Source: Azorinus chamasolen
Lineage: Eukaryota; Mollusca; Bivalvia; Cardiida; Solecurtidae
Assembly (NCBI GenBank): GCA_963576725.1
Contig: OY755241.1
Coordinates: 1,736,001-1,800,000 of the forward strand
DNA: 64,000 nt
Reading direction: 5' to 3'
Both the position numbers and the translations under genes were made by a program. The stretch's first letter is position 1, and each line of letters opens with the position of its first letter. The notes under the pieces were generated by a model. That model was not told the DNA's origin. It did not search any database and was given only the letters and a program-made list of their open reading frames with translations. Shown here piece after piece: positions 1 through 9,713 of the stretch.

Positions 1-1331
1 GCCATGGCAACTGTACGCAAAATCTAGAAAAATCTTCTTCTCCAGAATGACTTGTCCGATTTGAATATAGTTTTCACCAAAATGTTTCTCAGTTGATAGA
101 CTTTAAAAGTTGTTAAAGGAATTTTGATCCGGCGAAAAACATGGCCGCCAGAGGGCGTGGTCATTTTTTCCATATATGGTAATATATGAAAATCTTTAAA
201 AATCTTCTTCTCTGAAACCATTCTGTCCTAGACCATTGATATTTGGTATGTAGCATGATCTTATGGTCCTCTACAAAGATTGTTCAAATTATGACCCCCG
301 GGCCAAAATTGGCCCCGCCCAAGGGCTTATCAGTTTTTCATTGGAAAATCTTTAAAAATCTTCTTCTCTGAAACTGTAAGGCCTAGAACTTTGATATTTG
401 GTATGTAGCATGATCTTATGGTCCTCTACAAAGAATGTTCAAATAATGACCCCTGGGCCAAAAATGGCCCCGCCCAAGGGCTTATCAGTTTTTCATAGGA
501 AAATCTTTAAAAATCTTCTTCTCTGAAACTGTAAGGCCTAGACCTTTGATATTTGGTATGTAGCATGATCTTATGATCCTCTACAAATATTGTTCAAATT
601 ATGACCCCCGGGCCAAAAATTGGCCCCGCCCAAGGGCTTATCAGTTTTTCATAGGAAAAGCTTTAAAAATCTTCTTCTCGGAAACTGTAAGGCCTAGACT
701 TTTGTTATTTGGGATGTAGCATGATCTCATGGTCCTCTACAAAAGTTGTTCAAATTATGATCCTCGGGCCAAAAATGGCCCCGCCCAAGGGCTTATCAGT
801 TTTTCATAGGAAAATCTTTAAAAATCTTCTTCTTTGAAACTGAAAGGCCTAGACCTTTGATATTTAGTATGTAGCATTATCTTATGGTCCTCTACAAATA
901 TTGTTCAAATTATGACCCCCAAGCCAAAAATGGCCCCGCCCAAGGGCTTATCAGTTTTTCATAGGAAAATCTTTTAAAAATCTACTGAAACTGTAAGGCC
1001 TAGACCTTTGATATTTGGTATGTAACATGATCTAATGATCCTCTACAAATATGTAGCTGTGGCTTGTGGTCCTCTGCCAAGAATGTTTAACTTACGACCC
1101 TGACCACTGGGCGAAACTTGGCCCTGCCTCAGGGCTTATCAGTTTTTCATGGGAAAAATATAAATATTATCTTTCTCTGAAACCATAAGGCTTAGACCTT
1201 TAATTAATGGCATATTGCTTTGCCTTGTGGTTCTCTACCAAGGGTGTACACATGATTTCTTGTGGTCAAATATGTCCCGCCCCTGGGGTTATGTCTGGTG
1301 AGCGCTTCAGGGCCTCATGGCCCTCTTGTTT
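1..1331 (+). repeat. pearl-like (Helentron-associated) element, left end off window
   Basis: About eight tandem units of roughly 155 bp. Each contains a GGCCAAAAATGGCCCCGCCC core, the phrase CTTATCAGTTTTTCATAGG, and CTTCTTCTCTGAAACTG. The array ends with GGTGAGCGCTTCAGGGCCTCATGGCCCTCTTGTT: a recognition block, a GC-rich hairpin and CTTGTT. The same end closes many other arrays in this window. The design (tandem core plus 3' hairpin, no coding sequence) matches the bivalve pearl/DTE class. The 5' end lies left of the window. Confidence 0.75.
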
Positions 1332-1893
1332 TATATTTTTAATATCAAATATTTATTATTTTTTAAAGTTCCAGTAAATGAATAAGCGCTTAACCATTTC
1401 CTTAAAATAAATTCATTTTCTATCATTTGCAGACAGAACAGACCCTGATAAGAAAACTCCTGTATGATTCATATAATTTGGGTCTTCTATGTTTGCTAGT
1501 GGAATGAAGTTTTGTTTATTTACTTTCTAAAAATTATTTTTTACATTTTTTAGTTTGATACCATTGTGATAGATAGAGCATTTGGCCCTTTGCTCATAAG
1601 GAGCAAATTCTCTATTTATCACAATGGTTTCAACAGGTGACTTTTACAGACATAGAAATGCATATTTATGGAGGAAAGGGTTAAGATGGGTGAGGCTCAT
1701 ACCGAATACTAAAATCGTCATTTCTCCATAAAACCCTTTACTGAGACCACTATATAGAATCCTCTCGAAGAGACAAATATAAATAGTGACCACAGTATGA
1801 GGTTAGGTGGAGAAATAACGGAGCTATTCTTGAAAATGTTTAAATATATGCATCTTATATGGACCTCTGTATATGAAATAAAAATTAATTCAG
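1332..1893. repeat. MITE-derived sequence and imperfect hairpin
   Basis: No gene is visible here. The stretch 1389-1550 matches the TTAACC-type MITE family, with its gcagacagaacagaccctg block. Positions 1558-1628 form an imperfect hairpin (ATTGTGATAGATAGAGCATTT against its complement), and 1670-1683 ends GGAGGAAAGGGTTAA, the MITE right end. It lies upstream of, and probably within an intron of, the HARBI1-like gene. Confidence 0.55.
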
Positions 1894-2002
1894 AGCCCAC
1901 AAAATAACAAGAGCCACTGTGGAGAGAGGGATTGGCCAGCTGAAAAGAAGATGGGGGGGTACTACATGGTGAGATCAGACTGAAGCCAGAGAAAGTATGT
2001 AG
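1894..2002 (+). CDS. HARBI1-like (PIF/Harbinger) transposase, penultimate exon, frameshifted
   Basis: The exon opens after a ttcag acceptor and closes at AG|GTAAGT. Its reading contains TRATVERGIGQLKRRW and, after one frameshift, VLHGEIRLKPEKVC. This is the segment before the last catalytic region in HARBI1-type nucleases, which typically read R-V-x-E-R-x-x-G-x-L-K-R-R. The shift falls in a run of seven G at about 1953-1959; six G would restore one frame. It could be a true lesion or a sequencing error. The exon ends with two bases of a codon completed by the first base at 3704, so it joins the next exon in phase. Earlier exons are not in the window. Family knowledge: these proteins catalyse DNA transposition of Harbinger elements. 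The domesticated HARBI1 is nuclear. Confidence 0.7.
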
Positions 2003-2224
2003 GTAAGTTAGATAGTGATACAGAATCTGATGTTTTGGAAGTACCAGTACTATGATACATGCCATTCATGTAATTTAGTGAAATTACCACACAGTCTAAA
2101 AGATATATTTTCAAATGGATTCAATAGATTCTGTTTATAAAGAGTAACAATGGATAGTGGCCTTTGACACGGACGAGCTAAAAACTAAAAGCCCAATTAT
2201 GATACCCATTAAGTCTTAACTTAA

Positions 2225-2400
2225 TTAACCCATTCCCTCGTAGGCTAATTTCAATTCCTTCCTCTTTGAATAAATCTACCGAAAAGGAGCATTAACTAGA
2301 GAAAAGCAAAATTTAAAAAAATTGTAGTTTATAACCATTGTGATAAATAGAGCAATTGATTCTATAGGAGCAGGAGCAATTGCTCTATTTATCACAATGC
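2225..2400. repeat. MITE-like repeat with ~24-bp inverted arms
   Basis: It begins TTAACCCATTCCCTC, and 2336-2398 folds into arms CATTGTGATAAATAGAGCAA / TTGCTCTATTTATCACAATG. This is the same hairpin family seen at 1558 and 4267. No coding capacity. It lies in the HARBI1-like intron. Confidence 0.55.
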
Positions 2401-2497
2401 GTATTTATGTAGGAAAATAGTTGTGAATACAGCTAATTAAGCATACTGTATCAATGAATGCAACTTATATAATTTCACAAAGGGTCATAACTCTTAT

Positions 2498-3627
2498 TAA
2501 GGGTGAAACGATTAATCGCGATGTGAATTGAACCGCGATCTTTTGCATTCGGTTCGGTTCAACAGACCTCATTTTCGATTCGATTTTTATTATTAAAGGA
2601 TAGTTTCTTAATGATTGGTAGCGAAATGAAACTAACCTATGAAAATTCGCCGTGAAAAGTCGAAATACTTGTTTTCCCGCATTAGAGCTGTCAAAACAAA
2701 CATACTCATCGAATTCTGATAGACCCAAATCGATTGGATGAAGGCCAACTATTTTAGCCAATCAAATAACACGTTGCAATCGATGTACTTAGTCTGATCG
2801 TCTGGGCGCTTTATTCAAGCGTCTTTGTGTTCTCTCAAAATGTCGGATGCTGAAGCTGTCAATCTACGTGCTACCCTGAAAAACTATCGCTCCAAAATGT
2901 GGAGTTTTCAGATTTCGCGAGAGCAACAACACAAATAAACCAACATGTAAGATTATTTTACAAATATTCTCTGCAACACAGGAAATACGACGAATCTGTC
3001 ATATCGTATGGAACGGAAACACGGTACAGTTTGCAATTTACGTTTCGTCTTCTTCCAGTAAACTTGGTTGCAAATTTGTGTATGCTTAAAATTTGTGAAG
3101 TTGCGTATTGATAACTGGCTAAAATATACTCGCAGCAATGTCCAGTGCTTTTTGCTCAGAGACAGGGGGATGTCATATCTCTCTTCAACTGATAGCTATC
3201 TGTATCAGATGAAGAGAGACATAACATCTCCTCCAAGTGCTCAAATTCTTTTTTTTAGAAAAACTTGCATGTTCTACAGAGTTAGGCTATTTAGTCAATT
3301 AGACAATTAACCAAGACTCATTATGTTAGTGTTACCATTTTGCTTGGTTTTAGTGACCAGTTATGAAAAAAAAAACCTTCCAAAAACAAACTGCAGAAAA
3401 GTTTGGCTGTTAAAGTCAGATCTATCTGTGACAAGGCTATTATGATTTTTTCCACCTGTTTATGTCCAAGAAGTCTGTTTTCAGAGTTGTTAATACACAG
3501 GATTTATTCTACATAGTGCATTCTTTTCATTACAATCTTAAATCGAATCGAATCGAAAATAATCGAATCGTGTTGTAAAAAATCGAAATCGAATCGAATC
3601 GAATTTTTTTGAATCGTTTCACCCCTA
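2498..3627 (+). mobile_element. non-autonomous hAT element (1130 bp) with 8-bp target duplication
   Basis: The termini are TAAGGGTGAAACGATT at the left and the complement of TAGGGGTGAAACGATT at the right, one mismatch in 16. The flanks are the 8-bp direct repeat actcttat at 2490-2497 and 3628-3635. Eight-base duplications and TAGGGGTG-like ends are typical of hAT transposons. Both ends run into AT-rich repeats of the pattern ATCGAATCGAA. It sits in the intron between the two HARBI1-like exons. Only a short coding relic remains inside, at about 2840-2936, so it is not autonomous. Confidence 0.8.
2840..2936 (+). pseudogene. possible N-terminal relic of a hAT/ZBED transposase
   Basis: An ATG at 2840 opens a short reading that includes LKNYRSKMWSF and stops after about 30 residues. 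The pattern S-K-x-W-x-F is how BED zinc-finger regions of hAT transposases usually begin, and the sequence sits inside hAT-type termini. The zinc ligands are not found downstream in the same frame. Seen: the ORF and its place in the element. Inferred: its origin. It is too short for a firm family call. Confidence 0.35.
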
Positions 3628-3703
3628 ACTCTTATGAATTGCAATTCTAGTTATGGTCCATTATTCTTTATTAATATGTATTGAAACATGTTATTTATTA
3701 CAG

Positions 3704-3866
3704 AGTGATCCTCACATGTGGAGTGTTACATAACATTTGTAAAGAGAGAGGAATACCAATGATAGGCGATGATGTGGTGGAAAATAACAACCAACCAGCC
3801 CACCAATACAATGGACCCCAAATTGGACTGCGCTACAGAGATTTTGTAGCAAATTCATATTTTTGA
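3704..3866 (+). CDS. HARBI1-like (PIF/Harbinger) transposase, terminal exon
   Basis: The exon follows a ttattacag acceptor and ends at a TGA. It encodes VILTCGVLHNICKERGIP and GLRYRDFVANSYF, the classic C-terminal signature of PIF/Harbinger and HARBI1 nucleases (A/C-V-L-H-N-I-C, then G-x-x-x-R-D). It joins exon 1894-2002 in phase across a 1.7 kb intron that holds a MITE and a hAT element. The end of this gene faces the end of the Myb/SANT-like gene: its stop at 3866 and the Myb stop at 4542-4544 are only 675 bp apart, and 536 bp of that is MITE sequence. The full catalytic triad cannot be checked because the upstream exons are missing. Confidence 0.78.
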
Positions 3867-3900
3867 TATAGCATCTATTTATTTTGTATATTATGTGCCA

Positions 3901-4436
3901 TTAACCCTTTACTCCAAAAATATGCATGTCTACAAATTTACAAATAGAGTAGACCCAGATAAGATGGCTCTTGTAAGAACCTTATGAACTGGGTTTGCTC
4001 TGTTTGATTAAGATATCATATCAATAGTATTCTATAGTTTCTGCTGTAACAAAATAAATTATACTTTCAAGCATCATTTTTCATTATAAAAATTATTCTA
4101 ATTAATACTCATGGTGTCAATATTTGTAACATTAATATTCATAGAGTAAAAGGTTAGAGTTAAGAGTGTCTTTCATACTTTTTCATTTATGTCTACAAGT
4201 GATTAAATATACCTTTTCTCCATAAATACGCCTTTCTACGCCTCTGTAAAAGTCAATTTTTGAAATCATTGTGATAAATAGAGCATTTGCTCCTAATGAG
4301 CAAATGCTCTATTTATCACAATGGTTTTTAAACTACAAAATTCTAAAAGTTTCCTTTTCTTTAGTTAATGCTCCTTTTCGGTAGATTTATATAAAGAGGT
4401 TGGGTCTAAAAAAATGCCTATGGAGGAAAGGGTTAA
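3901..4436. mobile_element. TTAA-flanked MITE pair between the two Harbinger genes
   Basis: The left edge is TTAACCCTTTACTCC (3901) and the right edge is GGAGGAAAGGGTTAA (ending 4436). The ends are inverted relative to each other and flanked by TTAA, the piggyBac-type target. A second inner boundary near 4155 (agtaaaaggttaga) suggests two copies side by side. The right one carries a perfect hairpin at 4267-4323 with 25-bp arms and a 7-base loop. No coding sequence. Confidence 0.6.
4267..4323. repeat. perfect hairpin, 25-bp arms
   Basis: CATTGTGATAAATAGAGCAT... is followed by its exact complement after a 7-base loop centred near 4295. Related, less perfect hairpins lie at 1558-1628, 2336-2398 and about 63225-63285. 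It is the core of a MITE family. Confidence 0.8.
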
Positions 4437-4541
4437 ACAACAGTATTTGTTTTGTAATGAATAGAACAAATTTTTGAAGAAAATATCTGACGACTGGCTT
4501 ATAAAAAGAATAGGCATATATATTAATTCAGATATATTAAT

Positions 4542-4553
4542 TCACTCCTTCAG
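4542..4553 (-). pseudogene. displaced last codons of the Myb/SANT-like gene
   Basis: On the - strand this short block reads CTG AAG GAG TGA. Joined across the pearl-like element to the coding sequence that stops being homologous at 9714, it completes ...QIQYLE-K-LKE-stop with five T at the junction, in frame. The insertion therefore cut off the last few residues of the Myb-like protein. Confidence 0.65.
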
Positions 4554-4705
4554 TTTTTATACGCCCGAAGGGACGTATTATGGTATGGCGCATGTCGTCT
4601 GTCCGTCCGTCCGTCCGTCTGTTCGTCCGTTAGCAATTTCTTGTGCAACTAACTCCTCCTTTATTTTTCAACATAATTTCTTCAAACTTTCAGGAATGAT
4701 AGATA

Positions 4706-5982
4706 GGGTCGATCCGGGTAAGTACGGACAATACGGCAAGTACGGACAGTTCCAATTAATAAACACACTATCTCGTAAGTTTCATATTTACGCTCTATAT
4801 CAAGTTTTAAGTTTAGACATTATGAACACCCCTTCTTATATAGTGTGCAGTGTTTGACAGTTGTGACGTATATTTATATATGTGACGTGTATATAACATG
4901 CGCACTGTGGGTAAACATACTTCCTTTCTAAAAAGTTTGCCACGGAAGAAATTTTAAACACATAGACACAAACAAATTTCAAGTTAGTAGAATTATAGTT
5001 TTTACTTAATCATTTATACTTTGAATACGATACATACATATATATCGAAGCTTTTAAATAAATATCTGTATTCTGGCAAAAACTAAGTAAAATAGATAAA
5101 AACTGAAGAATTCCAATGTGTCCGTACTTAACCTACTTATTTTTATAACAGGAAAAATACGGACATGTCAATTCCAGCCAGCCTACGTACGCGGGAAACG
5201 ACGGGTCATTTCAACACAAGTACAGTGGTGCAAAAGTGCACTGAAATGTTGTTTGACTATTTAAAAAAAGAATATGTTTATGACCATGCAGGTTTATATG
5301 AACTGTACCATATACTGTTACAGAGAATTAAATGCAACACCCACGCACTCGCAATCATCTTCGATTATTGCTGCGAACATGAAACGGCGGAGGACGATAG
5401 CATTGTGTGGCTTTCGAAGAACTATGCAAGAAAATGCAACGATCTTACTGTGGCTTCAATCTGTGAAGACATTATTGAAAACTCATTATAGATATAAAAC
5501 AAAGATAATATATAGTAAAACCTGCTTAAACTTAGAAATGCCCTGTAACCTTGGCATAATACCTACAAACTATGATCTTTTCAACTTCTGTTTCAAATAT
5601 AGTGATCGCAATAAAGAGGTTTAACTTGTAGGTTTTTGCAAGCTCAAACTGAGAAATTTTCATAACTTCGGACCCAACTTTTTTAAAAAAATATTTTACT
5701 GTCCGTACTATCCCTATGCAATTTATCATGTCCGTACTTTCCACATCATCGTCCGTACTTTCGCTACCGTGTCCGTACTAACCCGTTTTTGATACTCACG
5801 TTATTTTTACACTTTCGCAATATCTCGTGCTCATATCTGCAATAAAAACCACGATAAAGTCAGAAGGAAATATCATCCAAATGATAAATGTCAAACACGG
5901 TCGGCCAGGCTCTTAAAACATGATTTTCTGAACCATTTAAGCGTCTGGTGTAAAAGTTGTCCGTACTTACCCGGATCGACCC
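4706..5982 (+). mobile_element. TA-flanked DNA transposon, 1277 bp, 26-bp perfect inverted ends
   Basis: Both ends are GGGTCGATCCGGGTAAGTAC followed by GGACAA, inverted and perfect over 26 bp. Comparing the interrupted unit with the intact ~156-bp units (gatagatactgatg) shows a TA duplication at 4704-4705 and 5983-5984. Inside, GTCCGTACTT-like motifs recur: near 4733 and 4741 on the left, at 5118 and 5155, then five between 5700 and 5970. One 108-residue ORF lies at 5165-5491. A TA target fits the Tc1/mariner-IS630 group, but no DDE transposase is visible, so the superfamily is open. Confidence 0.82.
5165..5491 (+). CDS. unrecognised 108-residue ORF inside the TA-flanked transposon
   Basis: The ATG follows an ATACGGACATGTC motif closely. 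The product is soluble-looking, with no signal peptide or membrane segment. It is rich in Cys, His and acidic residues, including TVVQKCTEMLFDYLKKEY and FDYCCEHETAEDD. I do not recognise it. It is the only long reading frame of the element, which is otherwise AT-rich, so it could be a small DNA-binding factor, a captured exon or chance. At 108 residues it is far shorter than any known transposase. A splice acceptor could exist just before it (TTATAACAG at 5146-5154), so it might instead be an exon. Confidence 0.35.
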   Translation: MSIPASLRTRETTGHFNTSTVVQKCTEMLFDYLKKEYVYDHAGLYELYHILLQRIKCNTHALAIIFDYCCEHETAEDDSIVWLSKNYARKCNDLTVASICEDIIENSL

Positions 5983-5984
5983 TA

Positions 5985-6937
5985 CTGATGTGTAGTTGTG
6001 CATATCAGTGAGATAACTCTCATATCATTTTTCATTCTGGAGTTATTGCCCTTTGATAGTTTCGGGTAGCAATTTCTTGTGCAACTAACTCCTCCTTTAT
6101 TTTTCAACATAATTTCTTCAAACTTTCAGGAATGATAGATACTGATGTGTAGTTGTGCATATCAGTGAGATAACTCTCATATCATTTTTCATTCTGGAGT
6201 TATTGCCCTTTGATAGTTTCGGGTAGCAATTTCTTGTGCAACTAACTCCTTTATTTTTCAACATAATTTCTTCAAACTTTCAGGAATGATAGATACTGAT
6301 GTGTAGTTGTGCATATCAGTGAGATAACTCTCATATCATTTTTCATTCTGGAGTTATTGCCCTTTGATAGTTTCGGGTAGCAATTTCTTGTGCAACTAAC
6401 TCCTCCTTTATTTTTCATCATAATTTCTTCAATGATAGATACTGATGTGTAGTTGTGCATATCAGTGAGATAACTCTCATATCATTTTTCATTCTGGAGT
6501 TATTGCCCTTTGATAGTTTCGGGTAGCAATTTCTTGTGCAACTAACTCCTCCTTTATTTTTCAACATAATTTCTTCAAACTTTCAGGAATGATGCATATC
6601 AGTGAGATAACTCTCATATCATTTTTCATTCTGGAGTTGTTGCCCTTTGATAGTTTCGGGTAGCAATTTCTTGTGCAACTAACTCCTCCTTTATTTTTCA
6701 ACATAATTTCTTCAAACTTTCAGGAATGATAGATACTGATGTGTAGTTGTGCATATCAGTGAGATAACTCTCATATCATTTTTCATTCTGGAGTTATTGC
6801 CCTTTGATAGTTTCGGGTAGCAATTTCTTGTGCAACTAACTCCTTTATTTTTCAACATAATTTCTTCAAACTTTCAGGAATGATAGATACTGATGTGTAG
6901 TTGTGCATATCAGTGAGATAACTCTCATATCATTTTT
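5985..6937 (+). repeat. tandem array of ~156-bp units (pearl-like core)
   Basis: About six units share CTGATGTGTAGTTGTGCATA, TTCATTCTGGAGTTATTGCC and TTTCTTCAAACTTTCAGGAA. Some lack short pieces: for example, the copy near 6420 misses 12 bases and the one near 6590 misses the GTGTAGTTG part. The array belongs to the element at 4559-9708 and continues at 9419. Confidence 0.85.
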
Positions 6938-9418
6938 AGCTCACCTGAGCCAAAGGCTCAAGGTGAGCTATTGTGACCGCCTGTCGTCCGTCTGTCCGTC
7001 TGTCCGTCTGTCCGTCCGTCTGTCCGTTCACTTTTATTTCAAATGACTTCTTCTCCTAAACCACTGGGAGGATTTCAACCAAATTTCACAGAAATGTACC
7101 TTAGGGTGTCCTCTATCAGTTTTGTTAAAATCATGACCCCCGGGCAAAAAATGGCCCCGCCCCACTACTTTTACAGGTTTTTTTTTTAAATCTTTAAAAA
7201 TCTTCTTCTCTGAAACCACAATTTCTAGAGCTTTGATATTTGGTATATAGCATCATCTAATGGTCCTTTACCAAGTTTGTTAAAATGATGACCCCCGGGC
7301 CAAAAATGGCCCTGCCCTTGGGCTTGTAGTTTTTACATAGACTTATATAGGGAAACCTTTAAAAATCTTTTTGTCTGAAACCACATAATCTAGAGCTAAG
7401 ATATTTGGTATGAAGCATCACCTAATATACCACTATCAGGTGTGTTCAAATAATGACCCCTGGGCCAAAAATGGTCTCACCCTGGGGTTTTATGCTACTT
7501 AACATCTGAATCTGTAACACTTAAAAGGTAATTTCCTCACAGTTATTTCCCTTGTCCCATCAGCATAGCCATAAGGGACAAAGGGAGATAACTGCATTGG
7601 AGTTCCAGTGTCATTCTATTTATATCTATTTATGATAAAATGTTGAAGGTGAATCAGTGTAGCTGTTTTAGAAGGCATAGAAACAGATCTGTCAAATTCC
7701 ATTAGCAAATAACAGACACTGATCCTACAGGAGCCACCTTATCTGGGTCTACTCTGTTTGCAGATGCATGAAAACAAGTTTATATGAGGGAAATTAAGGG
7801 TTAAATGAACAACTCCAGATCCTTCAGTTCAAAGGTTACAGCGCTCGGCAGTAAAATCTCTCCAGGTCAATGCATGACTCTTAACTCTTTGCATGCTAGT
7901 GGTGAAACTGTGATTACCTATGCAAACAGTTTGGATCCAGATGAGAGGCCGCATACTGCAGCGTCTCATCAGGATCCAAACTGTTTGTCATCTTAACCAT
8001 ATTTTTGCAATAAAAAGAAAGTAAGTTTAATTTAAGAATTGAAGCAGATGACAATAACTTTTTGTTGCAGACGAAACATTAAAGGCATTTTGACCTATTA
8101 ACCCCAGTGTGTAGTGTTAGTGATAGCTAGATGTTACATGGTGTCTTCCAATGTCTCTCAAATTAGATGTGAGAGATATTGGAAAGTAACAATTCAGCCA
8201 ATCAAGGAAAATGATCACCATCTAGACTTTTGATCTGGGTCCAAACCCAACTGATGTAAGTCATGGTAATGTTTAAGAAAACTGTGAAAACATGATTATG
8301 CAATGGCCCAACTGATATAAGTCATGGTAATTCTTAAGAAAACATGATAATGCATTTGCCCCCCTAACAATGATAGGTGTTAAAATTACTACTGCTGCCC
8401 AAAAAAGCATCTTAAATATAACATTTTTATATAAAATTTGATGACAACACATTAAAAAGTCCTAAAATGTCTGAATTTTGTATGATATTAATGAAATAAC
8501 TGAGTAAATATAACTTAATTATAACAATAGACGTAACTCTTCTCAATTTCAATTGTTAAAAATACTAATGACCCGTTTAATTGAATTATCATGAGATATT
8601 CACACCTAGATCTAGAATTATTTCTAAACACCTATTAACCCTTAACCTATTTGCTTTGACAAAAATTGATCTGGGACTACTCTTGTTTGCTAATGCTTAA
8701 AAAATTGTTATTGCCATAAATAGAAGTTTTAGCTTTGAAAAAAACTGTAAAATCAAATCTATATCTTGTCAAATGTAAACAGAGCAGACCCTGATCAGAC
8801 AGCTTCTATAGCAGCCTTCTGATCAGTCTACTCTTATTTTTAATGTGTAAAACACATTATTTCTCTGAAGAGAAGTTTTTGCTTTGACAAAAACTGTAGA
8901 ATCCGATCTATATTGTGTCAAAAGAAACAGAGAAGACCAGATCAGACAGCTTCCGTAGGAGTCGTCTGATCTGAGTCTACTCTGTTTGCTAATGCATGAA
9001 AACAGCTTTATATGAGGGAAAGGGTTAAACGATTTTTAAAGATATTCTTATTGGTCATTTCACACAAAAACTGGCATTATGTACTGCCTAGCACTTTATT
9101 TGCCTATATACCTGGGTCAAGGTATAATTGCATTAATTGCATAGCTTTATTGAAGTCATTTGAATTTCTCAAAGACCAGTTTTAGGCATTTTGAGCTAAG
9201 GCAAAAATGGCACAAGTTGTAAACAGTTTAGATCTTGGTCAACCATTCACTTGGTATTAGTTCTGAATCCAGTTCAAGTTTATTCAGCAGTGAAAGGGTG
9301 AAAGCAGTGCACTAAGCTTATTTCATCTGCTAGATTGTTTTCCACTGAAAAATTAACATGTCAATATACATGTATTACTGTAACTCAGGTGAGCGATATA
9401 GGGCCAATGGCCCTCTTG
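6938..9418 (+). mobile_element. second pearl-like element nested in the ~156-bp array
   Basis: The 5' end is AGCTCACCTGAGCC..AAGGTGAGCT, a hairpin, then a CTGTCCGT microsatellite (6979-7026). Two or three core units follow at 7030-7480 (gggccaaaaatggccc). A long spacer contains MITEs, including a TTAA-bounded one at 7881-7996 and palindromic GCTTCCGTAGGAG-type blocks at 8780-8990. The 3' end is CAGGTGAGCGATATAGGGCCAATGGCCCTCTTG. The flanks are TTTTT at left and TT at right, and the intact host unit reads catttttcattc. The terminal AGCTCACCTG is the complement of CAGGTGAGC located just inside the 3' hairpin. Confidence 0.75.
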
Positions 9419-9713
9419 TTCATTCTGGAGTTATTGCCCTTTGATAGTTTCGGGTAGCAATTTCTTGTGCAACTAACTCCTCCTTTATTTTTCAACATAA
9501 TTTCTTCAAACTTTCAGGAATGATAGATATTGATGTGTAGTTGTGCATATCAGTGAGATAACTCTCATATCATTTTTCATTCTGGAGTTATTTCCCTTTG
9601 ATAGTTTCGAGTAGCAATTTCTTGTGCAACTAAATCCTCCTTTATTTTTCAACATAATTTTATAGAACAGCCTTCGGGCGTATATTGCCCCGTCTTGCGG
9701 TGCTCTTGTTTTT

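Larger units (their letters stand above)
4559..9708 (+). mobile_element. pearl-like element inserted in a T5 run, with two nested insertions
   Basis: It starts ATACGCCCGAAGGGACG, then has a CCGT-rich microsatellite (4599-4632), then tandem ~156-bp units (4633-4705, 5985-6937 and 9419-9660). It ends with CCTTCGGGCGTATATTGCCC and TGCTCTTG. The 5' CGCCCGAAGG is the complement of CCTTCGGGCG located ~40 bp inside the 3' end, giving asymmetric inverted ends as in Helentron-associated elements. The flanks are five T on each side, and removing the element leaves the Myb-like coding sequence in frame. A TA-flanked transposon (4706-5982) and another pearl-like element (6938-9418) are nested inside. Confidence 0.75.

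Noticed and set aside
4474..4857. A 127-residue frame with SVRPSVRPL
   Set aside because: It runs through a CCGT microsatellite and across the end of the TA-flanked transposon, so it is composite.
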